64,000 nt of DNA from Rhizomicrobium sp. (GTDB taxonomy: Bacteria > Pseudomonadota > Alphaproteobacteria > Micropepsales > Micropepsaceae), in assembly GCA_037200385.1 (NCBI GenBank), contig JBBCGL010000001.1:868001-932000 (forward strand). Direction: 5' to 3'. Made by a program: the position numbers and the translations under genes. Positions 17,638 through 26,410 of this stretch are shown here, piece by piece; position 1 is the first letter of the stretch, and each line of letters starts with the position of its first letter. The notes under the pieces are model-generated. The model ran no database searches. It saw only the letters and a program-made list of their open reading frames with translations, and was not told the origin of the DNA.

Positions 17638-18801
17638 GTGGCCGAGCATACCGACAGCAAAGAGACCCGGCTTACCAGCGCCGGGCGCGAGAGCGCCGCG
17701 CATTTCGGCGTGGTGAACACGCCGGTCTACCGCGCCTCGACCATTCTGTATCCCGATATGGCGGCATTGGACGCGCACGCCCTGCCGTTTTCCTACGGCC
17801 GGAAAGGCAATCCGACTCTGCGCAGCCTCGAAGAGGCCGTGAGCATGCTCGAGGGCGCGGCAAAGACGGTGTTCGTCGGCTCCGGCCTGCAGGCCGCGGC
17901 AACCGCGATCATGACGGTGTGCAGCGCGGGCGACCACCTGCTGATGGTGGACAGCTGCTATGGTCCGACGCGCGCCTTCTGCGACAAGATGCTGAAGCGC
18001 TATGGAATCGAGACCACCTATTACGATCCGCTGATCGGCGACGGGATCGCGTCCTTGTTTCGGCCGAACACCCGGGCCGTGTTCTGCGAAAGCCCGGGTT
18101 CGCTGACCTTCGAAGTCCAGGATGTGCCGGCGATCGCCGACGCGGCGCATGCGCGCGGCGCGGCGGTGCTGCTGGACAACACCTGGGCCACGCCGCTGCT
18201 CTATCCGGCACTGGCGCGCGGCGCCGATCTGTCGATCCAGGCGGTGACGAAATATATCGGCGGCCATGCCGATGTGATGATGGGCTACGTCGCGACAAGC
18301 GAGCGCTACGCATCTCGCCTTGTCGACTTCCACAACACGATGGGATTCTACGTCAGCGGCGACGACGCCTTCCTCGCCCTGCGCGGATTGCGCACGCTGG
18401 CGGTGCGCCTCAAACGCCATCAGGAGACCGCAACCGCCCTCGCGCATTGGCTCGCGGAGCGGCCGGAGGTCAGCCGCGTGCTCTATCCCGCATTGGCGGA
18501 CGACCCGGGAAACGCGATCTGGCGGCGCGATTTTCGCGGCGCCAGCGGCCTGTTCGGCGTCGTGCTGAAACCCGCGCCGAAGAAAGCTGTGGATGCCATG
18601 ATCGACGGCCTCCAGCATTTCGGGCTCGGCTTCTCCTGGGGTGGGTATGAAAGCCTGCTGGTGCCGTCCGAAATCCACCGCAGCGCGACCAAATTCGCCG
18701 CCCCCGGGCCCTTGATCCGCATCCACGCGGGATTGGAGGATCCGGCGGACCTGATCGCGGATTTGACGGCTGGCTTCGGCCGGCTGAAGGCGGCAACATG
18801 A
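17638..18801 (+). CDS. metC: Cystathionine beta-lyase
   Basis: 387 residues beginning at GTG 17638. Cys/Met-metabolism PLP enzyme: PLP lysine in [18 protein letters not shown], aromatic and arginine substrate contacts in [10 protein letters not shown], and [15 protein letters not shown]. The WGGYESL motif near the C-terminus is typical of MetC-type lyases. It cleaves cystathionine to homocysteine, pyruvate and ammonia. It overlaps hisI by ATGA and so shares a transcript with it. The upstream 108 bases are a bidirectional promoter region shared with aapJ; I see no recognisable SAM riboswitch there. Confidence 0.87.
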   Translation: MAEHTDSKETRLTSAGRESAAHFGVVNTPVYRASTILYPDMAALDAHALPFSYGRKGNPTLRSLEEAVSMLEGAAKTVFVGSGLQAAATAIMTVCSAGDHLLMVDSCYGPTRAFCDKMLKRYGIETTYYDPLIGDGIASLFRPNTRAVFCESPGSLTFEVQDVPAIADAAHARGAAVLLDNTWATPLLYPALARGADLSIQAVTKYIGGHADVMMGYVATSERYASRLVDFHNTMGFYVSGDDAFLALRGLRTLAVRLKRHQETATALAHWLAERPEVSRVLYPALADDPGNAIWRRDFRGASGLFGVVLKPAPKKAVDAMIDGLQHFGLGFSWGGYESLLVPSEIHRSATKFAAPGPLIRIHAGLEDPADLIADLTAGFGRLKAAT

Positions 18802-19154
18802 TAGACCTTCTCTCCCCGACCGACTTCGTCTCCCAGGTGGCGTTCAACGACGACGGGCTCGTGCCCGTCATCGCACAGCGCGCGCTGACCGGAGAGGTCT
18901 TGATGTTCGCCTGGATGAACCGCGAGACGCTGGAGCGGACGCTGCGGACCGGCGAGGTCACCTATTGGTCGCGCTCGCGCCGCAAGGTCTGGATCAAGGG
19001 CGAAGAGTCCGGTCATACGCAGCGCCTGGTCGAGGCCTGGATCGATTGCGACGGCGACGTGCTGCTGATGAAGGTCGACCAGATCGGTCCCGCCTGCCAC
19101 ACCGGCGCGCCGAGCTGTTTCTATCGCCAGGCAAAATTCGAGCCGAAGCCCTGA
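18798..19154 (+). CDS. hisI: Phosphoribosyl-AMP cyclohydrolase
   Basis: 118 residues, the monofunctional HisI form without a fused His[24 protein letters not shown] and the metal-binding set [21 protein letters not shown] plus SCFYR carry the conserved aspartates and zinc cysteines. It opens the purine ring of phosphoribosyl-AMP in step three of histidine synthesis. The other his genes are not in this window. It overlaps metC and is followed after one base by a GFA-family gene. Confidence 0.93.
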   Translation: MIDLLSPTDFVSQVAFNDDGLVPVIAQRALTGEVLMFAWMNRETLERTLRTGEVTYWSRSRRKVWIKGEESGHTQRLVEAWIDCDGDVLLMKVDQIGPACHTGAPSCFYRQAKFEPKP

Positions 19155-19155
19155 G

Positions 19156-19512
19156 ATGATCCAGGCATCTTGCCATTGCGGCCTGATTACGCTGGAGATC
19201 GAGGCGGCGCCGTCGGTCGTCACGGACTGCAACTGCTCGATCTGCCGCCGCTATGGCGCGCTCTGGGCCTATTATGCACCGAAGCAGGTCCGCGTCCGGT
19301 CGGGCGGCGCGGACACCGAGACCTACATGTGGGGCGACAAGTCCCTCATGTTCCATCGCTGCCCGGTCTGCGGCTGCGTTTCGCATTGGAGCGCGGCCGA
19401 TCCCGCGTTGGGCCGCATGGGCGTCAACGTGCGGCTCATGCCGCCGCAAATTCTGGCCAAGGCGCGCATCCGGCATCTCGATGGCGCCGTGACAGAACAA
19501 TACCTGGATTGA
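19156..19512 (+). CDS. GFA / CENP-V family zinc protein
   Basis: 118 residues with the complete glutathione-dependent formaldehyde-activating (GFA) zinc site: CHCG near the N-terminus, CNCSICRRYG, and CPVCGC. These proteins are beta-sandwiches that bind zinc and in some cases add glutathione to formaldehyde, but many members have no known substrate. It is the third gene of the metC-hisI transcript, with one base between stop and start. Confidence 0.85.
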   Translation: MIQASCHCGLITLEIEAAPSVVTDCNCSICRRYGALWAYYAPKQVRVRSGGADTETYMWGDKSLMFHRCPVCGCVSHWSAADPALGRMGVNVRLMPPQILAKARIRHLDGAVTEQYLD

Positions 19513-19516
19513 CGGC

Positions 19517-19732
19517 TCAAGCCTTGAGCGAAGCCTTGCGGCGCTGGCTCGCCTCGTGGCGGCGATCGGCCGGCGGCGCGATGTCGTGCGGATAGACATG
19601 GACGAACAGGGCGGTCGACAAGCCAAGCGCGACGCCGATCACCGCGGCGAGCAGCCAATCCGACTCGGCGGCGGACAGGACGAGGCCGCCTCCCAACAAG
19701 CCGCTGATCGTGAAAATCGTCCGCTTGCGCAT
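19517..19732 (-). CDS. Small two-helix membrane protein
   Basis: 71 residues with a strong ribosome site (GAGGAG, six bases before ATG 19732). Two hydrophobic segments (about residues 6-20 and 26-48, ending VALGLSTALFVHVYPH) are followed by a basic tail (RRHEASQRRKASLKA). It lies 17 bases downstream of the aldonolactone oxidase gene on the same strand and is probably co-transcribed with it. Function unknown. Confidence 0.6.
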   Translation of the reverse strand: MRKRTIFTISGLLGGGLVLSAAESDWLLAAVIGVALGLSTALFVHVYPHDIAPPADRRHEASQRRKASLKA

Positions 19733-19749
19733 GTCCGGCTCCTCGAAGC

Positions 19750-21057
19750 CTAGCCCTCAAATATGCTCCGCAAATGCGCATTCAAGAAGCGGTTCTGCGG
19801 ATCGAGTTTTTGCCGCAAAGCACGGAAATCCTCGAATTTCGGATAGAGTTCCGCGAACTCGTCGCGTGTCCTTGTATGGCGCTTGCCCCAGTGCGGGCGG
19901 CCTTCGACAGTCCGGAAGACGCTTTCGCACATGTCGAACAGCCGCGACGTGTTCACCCGGTGATATTGGTGGACGGCGATTGTGGCGCTTTTGCGCTGGT
20001 AGAACGGGCTGATCCAGACATCGTCCGCCGCCACGGTGCGGAATTCGATGGGGAAGCCCGTGTTGATGCGGCGTTTGCGGATCTCCGCGACGATCTTGCG
20101 GATCGTCTCCGGCCCCTTCTCGTACGGCACGGCATATTCCATCTCGTTGAAGCGCGTCGTGCGCGGGCTGGGCAGGATCTCGTGGCTCCAGCGCACCCGG
20201 TCCCCGGCGCTCATTCCGCTGGAGAACAGCCGATGTGCCGGACGCAGCAGGAACGGCGCGTAGGGCAGGACCTCGTTGATCCATTCGAACATGTTCGCAT
20301 CGGCGGCCCGCTTCTCGCCGCGGGCGCGCATGTATTCGGCCGGCCGCGGCTCCGGTGCGGCGGCGTCGCTCTCGTTGAGGGCTTTGCACACGGCGACATC
20401 CGAATAGGGAAACCAGAAGAATTCGAAATGGCGGTTGCCGGCGATGAGGCTTTCGAGCTTGTCCCACAATTCGTCGATCGGCAGCAGGAAGTTCTTCTCC
20501 GCCAGCTTGTAGACGGGGCGGACATTCATCGCGATCTCGACCATCACGCCCAGCGCGCCCAGCGAGCAACGGCCCGCGGCGAAGATCTCGGGATTCTCGT
20601 CCGGGGCGCAATGGATGATCTCGCCGCTCGCCAGCAGCAGGCGGAAGCCCGCGACCTCCGAAGAAAAGCTGCCCATGGTCGGGCCGGTGCCGTGCGTGCC
20701 GGTGCCCACGACGCCGCCGATGGTCTGGCGGTCGATGTCGCCCATGTTCTTGAGGGCACAGCCCAGCGGATGGATGAGCGGCCCGATCTCCCACAGATGT
20801 GTCGCGGCGCCGAGCGTGGCGATCTGCCTGTCCGGATCGAAACCCTGCAGCCCCGTGAAAGCGGCAAGGTCGATGATGGTGCCGGAGGTCTCGTTCAGGG
20901 GGGTAAAGGAATGCCCGGCGCCGGGGACACGCACCGGCGCGGCGCCGGTGCGTATGGCGGCCGCCAGTTCGAGCTCGTTCTTGGGCGCGACGACGGCCTG
21001 CGGCTTGCAGACCACGCCGCCCGACCAATTGGACCACTTACCGCCGACGATTTTCAT
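19750..21057 (-). CDS. FAD-linked oxidase, aldono-1,4-lactone oxidase family
   Basis: 435 residues. The N-terminal FAD-binding_4 domain has VRVPGAGHSFTPLNETSGT, the start of the pyrophosphate loop, and GGVVGTGTHGTGPTMGSFS. The C-terminal half matches the ALO domain, ending HWGKRHTRTRDEFAELYPKF and LDPQNRFLN. Relatives oxidise sugar lactones such as L-gulono- or D-arabinono-1,4-lactone with release of hydrogen peroxide. No covalent-flavin histidine can be assigned with certainty. The real substrate is not evident from the neighbours. Confidence 0.87.
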   Translation of the reverse strand: MKIVGGKWSNWSGGVVCKPQAVVAPKNELELAAAIRTGAAPVRVPGAGHSFTPLNETSGTIIDLAAFTGLQGFDPDRQIATLGAATHLWEIGPLIHPLGCALKNMGDIDRQTIGGVVGTGTHGTGPTMGSFSSEVAGFRLLLASGEIIHCAPDENPEIFAAGRCSLGALGVMVEIAMNVRPVYKLAEKNFLLPIDELWDKLESLIAGNRHFEFFWFPYSDVAVCKALNESDAAAPEPRPAEYMRARGEKRAADANMFEWINEVLPYAPFLLRPAHRLFSSGMSAGDRVRWSHEILPSPRTTRFNEMEYAVPYEKGPETIRKIVAEIRKRRINTGFPIEFRTVAADDVWISPFYQRKSATIAVHQYHRVNTSRLFDMCESVFRTVEGRPHWGKRHTRTRDEFAELYPKFEDFRALRQKLDPQNRFLNAHLRSIFEG

Positions 21058-21179
21058 GAAGACGCACCGCGTTTGCCGGCGGGCGTTTTACGCCACATGA
21101 CGCCGCCGTCAATCTTGCTTTTGCCGCCGAAGGCGCTTTGCGCCTCTTCGCCCCGTCCCTCCAGGAAAGCCGGACGGCC

Positions 21180-22031
21180 TCAGATATCCGCGAACTTCGG
21201 GGCTCGCTTCTGCAGGAAGTGGTCGACACCCTCCTTGAAATCCGGCCATTCGAAGCTGGGCGGCATCTCGGCATCGGCGGTCTCCAGGGCCTCGCCGAAT
21301 TTCTGGAAATAGGATTTCCAAACCTGCGCCTTCATCACTGCCATGGAGCGCGGCGAGACGGTGTCCGCCAGCAGGCGGGCATAGGCCATCACATTGTCCA
21401 TGAAGGTCTCGGCGGCGAAGACCTTGTTGACGAGGCCCATCTCCTTGGCTTCCTGCGGCGAGAATTTGCGCGCGGAGAGCAGGATGTCGAGCGCGTTGGC
21501 CGGGCCGATCAGGCGCGGCAGCAGCCAGGAGATCCCATGCTCGGCGATCAGGCCGCGTTGTGCGAAGGAGGTCGTCAGCACCGCTTTGTCGCTCACGAAG
21601 CGTAGATCGGCATAAAGCGTCATGATCAGCCCGATGCCCGCGCAAGGCCCATTGATCGCGGCGATGACGGGCTTCTTCGTCCGCAGGAAATAGGCAAAGC
21701 GCTTCATGTCGGCGAAGTCCTCGTCGAGGCTCGGGCCGTAGGGCGACTTGAAGCGTGGCGCGAGCTGCGCGTCGGCCGGCGGCAGCGCCTCCTGCGCGCC
21801 GGAAGATTGGATATCCTGGAGCAGGACCATGTCGGCGCCGGCACAGAAGCCCCGCCCTGCCCCGGTCAGCACAATCACGCGGATCTCGGAATCTTCCGCT
21901 GCGTCAGCAAAGGCATGTTTGAGGCTCGTCGCGAGCTGGTCGTTATAGGCATTGAGCCGGTCTGGACGGTTGAGCGTGACGGTCGCGACGCGATCCTGCA
22001 CGGCGTAGAGAATGTCCGGGTAGCTGGCCAT
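21180..22031 (-). CDS. Enoyl-CoA hydratase/isomerase family protein
   Basis: 283 residues, slightly long for the family. Oxyanion-hole motifs are VLTGAGRGFCAGADM and INGPCAGIGLIMTLYADLRF. The region that carries the second catalytic glutamate in true hydratases reads RGLIAEHGISWLLPRLIG, so one acidic residue is retained. It hydrates or isomerises an acyl-CoA thioester, substrate unknown. It is monocistronic between the lactone oxidase and an ankyrin protein on the same strand. Confidence 0.87.
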   Translation of the reverse strand: MASYPDILYAVQDRVATVTLNRPDRLNAYNDQLATSLKHAFADAAEDSEIRVIVLTGAGRGFCAGADMVLLQDIQSSGAQEALPPADAQLAPRFKSPYGPSLDEDFADMKRFAYFLRTKKPVIAAINGPCAGIGLIMTLYADLRFVSDKAVLTTSFAQRGLIAEHGISWLLPRLIGPANALDILLSARKFSPQEAKEMGLVNKVFAAETFMDNVMAYARLLADTVSPRSMAVMKAQVWKSYFQKFGEALETADAEMPPSFEWPDFKEGVDHFLQKRAPKFADI

Positions 22032-22114
22032 ATGTTCCTCCCATTCTTGTTCTGGCCCGCATCAAAGCACGATGCGGAAAATCCGCCACGTGAAACTGTT
22101 CTCTGCATCGACCG

Positions 22115-22819
22115 TCAAGCGCGGGCGGCCAGTTGCTCGGCCAGTTCGCGCAGCGCGGCGGCCTTCTTGCGGCGCAGGATGTCTATCGCCGTCTTGCCGG
22201 TCCCGTCCGGGATATCGCCCCGCGCCCCGTAGCGTACGACCATCGCGATATGCCCCGCGTCGCTGTTCTTCTTGAGCATGTAGTGCAGCGCCGTCATGCC
22301 GTGTTTGTCGCGCCAGTTCGGATCGGCGCCGGCCTTGAGCAGTTCCTCCGCGGGTCCGAACTGGCTCCATTTCACGGCCCCGAGGAAGGGGGTCGTTTCC
22401 TCGGCTATCTGCTCGAGATCGGCACCGTATTTCACCAGAAGGCGGATCGCCGGAAGATCCTTGTTGAACGAGGCGGCCCATAAGGAATGGTTCGGCGATG
22501 CGCCGCGCTCCAGGAGGAATTCCGCCAGCGCAAGGTTCCGGCCGTGGGCGATCGCGTACCACACCGGCGTTGCCTGCCAGTCGCCTTCGGTGAAGGCCGC
22601 CGCATCGATGTCGAAGCCATGCCGCAGCAGCCCCTCGGCTGTCCTGAGACTATCCTTCTCCCGGCCCTTCGCCGGTCTTCGGCCGCAGCAGAGGTGCAGC
22701 CAATTGCGTCCGCGCCGGTCGCGAAACGCCAGAAGTGCGGGATTTTCCTTAAGGCCGTTGTCGACGGCTGTGGCGTCAAACGCTTTGACCGATACCAGCA
22801 TTGCCGTCTTGGAGATCAT
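22115..22819 (-). CDS. Ankyrin-repeat protein
   Basis: 234 residues from ATG 22819, which has AAGGAG seven bases upstream; the ATG seven codons earlier lacks one. About five ankyrin repeats run from residue 35 to the end, including NWLHLCCG, TPVWYAIAHGRNLALAEFLLE, IRLLVKYGADLEQI and TALHYMLKKNSDAGHIA. There is no signal peptide, so it is probably a cytoplasmic protein-binding adaptor. The partner is unknown. It diverges from a second enoyl-CoA hydratase gene. Confidence 0.83.
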   Translation of the reverse strand: MISKTAMLVSVKAFDATAVDNGLKENPALLAFRDRRGRNWLHLCCGRRPAKGREKDSLRTAEGLLRHGFDIDAAAFTEGDWQATPVWYAIAHGRNLALAEFLLERGASPNHSLWAASFNKDLPAIRLLVKYGADLEQIAEETTPFLGAVKWSQFGPAEELLKAGADPNWRDKHGMTALHYMLKKNSDAGHIAMVVRYGARGDIPDGTGKTAIDILRRKKAAALRELAEQLAARA

Positions 22820-22911
22820 GTGCCGCTCCTTCTGCCGCAAGTTTCGCCGGTCCCTTGAGCGCCCACAAGCGCCATGGTCGGATGGCGAAAACGCCTCAGG
22901 GAAACGCCGCC

Positions 22912-23727
22912 ATGACGTACCGCACCATCCTGTTCGAGACCGTCGAACCCGCCATCGCCCTGCTCACCCTGAACCGACCGGAGCGGATGAACGCCTACAC
23001 CAATGCGATGTGCGCGGAGATCGCCGAGGCGCTGCACGCCTATATGGAGGATGACGGCCTGCGTTGCCTGGTCCTGACGGGCGCGGGGCGCGGTTTCTGC
23101 TCGGGCGGCGATGTCGCCGGCGCGCCGGCCGAAGGCGAAGAGAAGCGCACATCGTATCGCAGCAAGCAGATGGGCCCGGCACAGGAGATGCGCGCAGGGA
23201 TGCACCGTGTGATTGCTGCGTTGCATCGCATGGACAAGCCCGTGGTCGCGATGATCAACGGCGCGGCCGTTGCCGGCGGCCTGACGCTGGCCTGTGCCTG
23301 TGACGTCCGCATCGCGGCCGACACCGCCAAGCTCGGCGATACCTCCGGCAAGTTTGCGCTTCTGCCCGACGAGGGTGGCGCGTGGTTCTTTCCCCGGATG
23401 ATGGGCCTCGATCGCGCGCTCAAAATGTCCCTGCTCAGCGAAGTCTATGACGCGGCGGAGGCGCTGAAACTTGGCCTTGTCACCGATGTGGTGCCGGCTG
23501 CGGAACTCAAGGACCGTACCCTGACGCTTGCGCGCGCCATCGCCGGCCGCGCGCCCCTGGCCGTCCGGCTGGCGAAGAACATGATGCGAAAGGGTCTCGA
23601 TTCGTCCTTGGAGACTTCGCTCGACGACGCGGCGCTGTCGGTGATGATCGCCAATCCGAGCCAGGATGTGCGCGAAGGCATCGCGGCTTTCTTTGCCAAG
23701 CGTGCCGCGAAATTCGAGGGCCGGTGA
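22912..23727 (+). CDS. Enoyl-CoA hydratase/isomerase family protein
   Basis: 271 residues. The oxyanion-hole loop is VLTGAGRGFCSGGDV and the second is INGAAVAGGLTLACACDVRI. SGKFALLPDEGGAWFFPRMMG carries an acidic residue where the catalytic glutamate is expected. The ATG at 22912 directly precedes the conserved start of the fold; upstream in-frame codons do not look coding. It is only distantly similar to the hydratase encoded at 21.2-22.0 kb, so the two are not a recent duplication. Confidence 0.88.
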   Translation: MTYRTILFETVEPAIALLTLNRPERMNAYTNAMCAEIAEALHAYMEDDGLRCLVLTGAGRGFCSGGDVAGAPAEGEEKRTSYRSKQMGPAQEMRAGMHRVIAALHRMDKPVVAMINGAAVAGGLTLACACDVRIAADTAKLGDTSGKFALLPDEGGAWFFPRMMGLDRALKMSLLSEVYDAAEALKLGLVTDVVPAAELKDRTLTLARAIAGRAPLAVRLAKNMMRKGLDSSLETSLDDAALSVMIANPSQDVREGIAAFFAKRAAKFEGR

Positions 23728-23732
23728 GGCTG

Positions 23733-23993
23733 CTAGGGCGTCGGGGAGATGTGGCCGGCGCTGATCCAGGCAACGGCGTTGGCACGTCCCAGCGTTGCCA
23801 GCGCTTGCGTCTTGTGGGCGGCAGGCGGCGCCGGCTGGGCCACGTCCTGGGTGATGACCACGTCATCCTGGCCGGCGGCATTGGCGCCCGCCAGAAGGCC
23901 TGCAGCGCCCAGCGGCGCCAGAATCGCAACGGCGCCTGAAATCATCAGTCCCCTTCCCAGTCGCGAGATGCCGTATGCCACGATGAACTCCAT
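23733..23993 (-). CDS. Small hypothetical membrane or exported protein
   Basis: 86 residues from ATG 23993 (five codons shorter than the longest possible frame). One hydrophobic segment (about residues 16-38, MISGAVAILAPLGAAGLLAG) could be a signal peptide or anchor. The rest is polar with prolines and a C-terminal WISAGHISPTP. The ribosome site is weak. It converges with the hydratase gene, leaving five bases between the stops. Could be a spurious frame; no family recognised. Confidence 0.4.
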   Translation of the reverse strand: MEFIVAYGISRLGRGLMISGAVAILAPLGAAGLLAGANAAGQDDVVITQDVAQPAPPAAHKTQALATLGRANAVAWISAGHISPTP

Positions 23994-24063
23994 TGCCGTT
24001 CGTTCCATGAGAACGGCGGGAGCGGCGGCTTGTTTCCGTGCGACGGAAAATATTCTGCGGTTT

Positions 24064-24297
24064 TCAAGGGGCGGGTACGAACAAGGCGATCAAAAGATCG
24101 AACAGAAGAGCAGCTGCCAGCAAAAGCCCAACCTCGGCGAAGATACGGCCCGGCGAATTCTCTTCCGCAAAATGCCCGACATCCGCCGATTCTTCCATCG
24201 CGTCGGTCGGCTCCGGCAGTTCGGACGCCCCATTGCGATCTCGGATGTCCAGCGCGGTGAAGATACGCCAATCGGCGTTGTGCAGACCCCGGCCCAT
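24064..24297 (-). CDS. Small C-tail-anchored protein, 77 residues
   Basis: ATG at 24297 is preceded by an almost perfect Shine-Dalgarno (AAGGAGG, eight bases upstream), which decides this start over longer frames. The first 50 residues are acidic and polar, and the last 25 (FAEVGLLLAAALLFDLLIAL) form one membrane helix at the C-terminus, suggesting a tail-anchored or small inner-membrane protein. It may share a transcript with the small gene downstream. Function unknown. Confidence 0.55.
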   Translation of the reverse strand: MGRGLHNADWRIFTALDIRDRNGASELPEPTDAMEESADVGHFAEENSPGRIFAEVGLLLAAALLFDLLIALFVPAP

Positions 24298-24673
24298 GTC
24301 ACGCAGCCTCCTTAGTGCTGCCGCTGGGATAGGACGATGGGGCGTAGCAATTCGATGGCGATCGCGGCGGACTTCCATAAAAGCCTGCATTCCGGCCCGC
24401 CGCGCCCCCGGCGTTTTTATTTCCCGCCGTGCAAAGCCGTCTCGATTTCCTATGCGGCAGCTTCTACCTCGGAGACACACCAAGGCGAGGCCTTTCCTTG
24501 CGGTATGTGGCAGTGAGTTTGCCGGGCATATTCATCGCACCCGTGCTGTTGCTCTCTTCGGTCCGGACGGCGGATATCGATTCGCCCGAGCCGCGGCGCA
24601 GCTTCTGTCTCCGCGTCCTGGAGAGAATGCCGGGCCTGGCCCCGCGCCGAACGTCCCCCAAGAGGAGAATCCC
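24298..24673. other. Non-coding stretch with no confident gene
   Basis: These 376 bases separate two divergently transcribed units. A plus-strand frame from GTG 24429 to 24677 (82 residues, one hydrophobic patch) ends in an ATGA overlap with the methyltransferase start, but it has no ribosome site and an atypical composition, so I do not call it. AGAGGAG just before 24674 serves the methyltransferase. Confidence 0.5.
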
Positions 24674-25615
24674 ATGAGCATCGCCTTCCGGATGCCGCCT
24701 GCGCCCGATGCCGGCGAGCGCGACGTCGCCGGCGCCTACAACCAAGCCGGCGGGAAATACGTCGAATATGCCGACGGCAATCCCTAGAAGCTTTTCGTCT
24801 TCGGCGGCCAATATGCCTATGGCGATCGCGAGACCTGGAAGCTGCTGGACGGCAAATTGCGAGCTTTGCGTGCCGCGGGCCGGACAGCCTTGAGCGTGCT
24901 CGACCTCGGCTGCGGGCCGGGAACCTGGCTCCGCCGCGTCGTCACCCATGCGCTGGGCCTCGGCTTTTCGGAGATTCGCGCGCGCGGGATCGACGTCGCC
25001 GATGCGCAGGTGCGCCGCGCGGCCGGCCTGGCGCGCACGCTTTGCGCCGAGCCCGGCGTCGCGCTGCGCTTCCAGGTGTGCGACATCCGCCGGCGCTTCG
25101 AGGAAGCCGATGCGGGCGTCGATCTCTGCCTCTGCCTCTACGCCGTGCTCAATCACGTGCCGCGGGCCGACCTTCCGGGGGTGATCGCCGAGGTCGCGCG
25201 CGTGACCCGGGGCGACGTCATCACGACGGTGCGCGCCGCCGGCAGCACGCCCACCATCTTCATCGGCCCCGTCGCCTCGGCACGCCGCTTCCGGCAGGAC
25301 AACCGGACCGACCGGTTCGAAGCGGATCTCGAGGGCGGGCGGCATGCCGTCTTCAATGTCCACCTCTTCGGCGCCGCCGAACTGGAAGAGTTGGTGTCGG
25401 CGCATTTCGACGTCGAAGACCTGCGCGGGCTCGATCTTTTCCATGGCCGCTTCGCCAGCGATCCGCGCTGGAATCCCGAGACGATGCAGGCGACCCCGGG
25501 CTTCTGCTCGGAGCTGGAGCGGATGGAATCGCTCTATTGCCGCGATCCGGGATTCATCGACCACGCGACCCATCTGCTGCTCGTGGCGCGGCGCAAGGGC
25601 TCTTCCCATGACTGA
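24674..25615 (+). pseudogene. Class I SAM methyltransferase interrupted by an in-frame TAG
   Basis: Translation from ATG 24674 (good GAGGAG site) gives 37 residues ending YVEYADGNP, then TAG at 24785-24787. The same frame continues without further stops to 25615: KLFVFGGQYAYGDRETW, then motif I VLDLGCGPGTWLRRV and acidic motif II GIDVADAQ. The stop falls between two stretches that read as one continuous conserved N-terminal segment, so the ancestral codon was probably a sense codon one base away (for example GAG, CAG, AAG or TGG). Without the stop the protein would have about 313 residues. Reinitiation at a TTG near 24857 would give a core lacking the N-terminal cap. Recent nonsense mutation, sequencing error and readthrough are all possible. 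Confidence 0.75.
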
Positions 25616-25790
25616 GCGTCCCGGCTTCACCATCTATCGCGACGCCTTCGGCCATTGGTGCGCGCGCCGCGCAGATGGGCTCGTCGGCGGCACGTTCCGC
25701 GAGCGCGAGGCAGCGCTTCGCTTCGTCCGCCATGAAAGCCGCGGCGCCATGATGCCGGCGATCATCGATCGGGATCCGCTGCGCTGGTGA
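25608..25790 (+). CDS. Small hypothetical protein, 60 residues
   Basis: ATG at 25608 overlaps the end of the methyltransferase frame by 8 bp, the pattern of a coupled downstream gene. The product (start MTERPGFTIYRDAFGHWCARRADGL shortened to its first residues: MTERPGFTIYRDAFGHWCAR) is polar and compact with no membrane segment. The stop overlaps by six bases the CCA end of tRNA-Arg on the opposite strand. No family recognised. Confidence 0.55.
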   Translation: MTERPGFTIYRDAFGHWCARRADGLVGGTFREREAALRFVRHESRGAMMPAIIDRDPLRW

Positions 25791-25861
25791 ACCCGGCGTG
25801 GCTCGAACACGCAACCTGCCGCTTAGAAGGCGGCTGCTCTATCCAGTTGAGCTACGGGTCC
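25785..25861 (-). tRNA. tRNA-Arg (TCT)
   Basis: On the minus strand the acceptor stem GGACCCG pairs with CGGGTTC (one G-T pair), followed by discriminator A and encoded CCA (25785-25787). The anticodon loop CTTCTAA carries TCT. T-loop TTCGAGC present. 77 bases. The CCA end overlaps the stop codon of the small plus-strand gene. Confidence 0.95.
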
Positions 25862-25911
25862 CTGGCGACCGAATCTAACATGATTCAGGATGGGGCGGCG
25901 CGGACCGGACG

Positions 25912-26217
25912 CTAATGCGTCCAAGGCTCCTTGCGGTCGACGCGGAAATTGTCGGAATAGGCTTTCGCCTTGGCCAAGGGTCTGTGCGGCTCGAACACCT
26001 GATAGGGAATCGCGTTCTTATCCGCGTAAGCCACGGCCTCTTCCACCGTGTCGAAGTCGAGCTGCACCTGCTGGCGCATGTCGCGCGAACTGGTCCAGCC
26101 CATCAGCGGATCGGGCGCCTTTGCGGTCTCCGGCTCGTATTCCAGCAGCCACTGCTTGGTGCGGGCCTTGCCCGACTGCATGGCATTCCTTGCCGGCTGA
26201 TAGATGCGCGCACGCAT
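25912..26217 (-). CDS. ETC complex I subunit region protein (NDUFS4-like)
   Basis: 101 residues from ATG 26217, with GGAG about ten bases upstream; a GTG eight codons earlier is an alternative. The sequence follows the NDUFS4/AQDQ family: RARIYQPARNAMQSGKA, KQWLLEYEP, DPLMGWTSSRDMRQQV, LDFDTVEEAVAYADKN and a C-terminal YSDNF. In mitochondria and alphaproteobacteria this is an accessory subunit of NADH dehydrogenase complex I, probably acting at the peripheral arm. It stands alone between two tRNA genes, away from any nuo operon in this window. Confidence 0.88.
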   Translation of the reverse strand: MRARIYQPARNAMQSGKARTKQWLLEYEPETAKAPDPLMGWTSSRDMRQQVQLDFDTVEEAVAYADKNAIPYQVFEPHRPLAKAKAYSDNFRVDRKEPWTH

Positions 26218-26276
26218 GACGTCACCACTCCATATTTCCACCGCGACCTGGCAGGCATGCCAGCCGCAGCGGAGGC

Positions 26277-26353
26277 TGGTCGGGGCGGCGGGATTCGAAC
26301 TCGCGACCCTTAGCTCCCAAAGCTAATGCTCTACCAGGCTGAGCTACGCCCCG
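26277..26353 (-). tRNA. tRNA-Pro (TGG)
   Basis: Minus-strand acceptor stem CGGGGCG pairs perfectly with CGCCCCG, then A and encoded CCA (26277-26279). Anticodon loop TTTGGGA carries TGG within a TTAGC/GCTAA stem. T-loop TTCGAAT. 77 bases. Confidence 0.95.
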
Positions 26354-26410
26354 ATCCGGACGCTGGTGAGATACCGGATGCTCCCGCTCGCGGCAAGCAC
26401 GCCCCGGCGC

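Noticed and set aside
24429-24677. 82-codon plus-strand frame ending in ATGA with the methyltransferase start
   Set aside because: GTG start without ribosome site and atypical composition; more likely chance.
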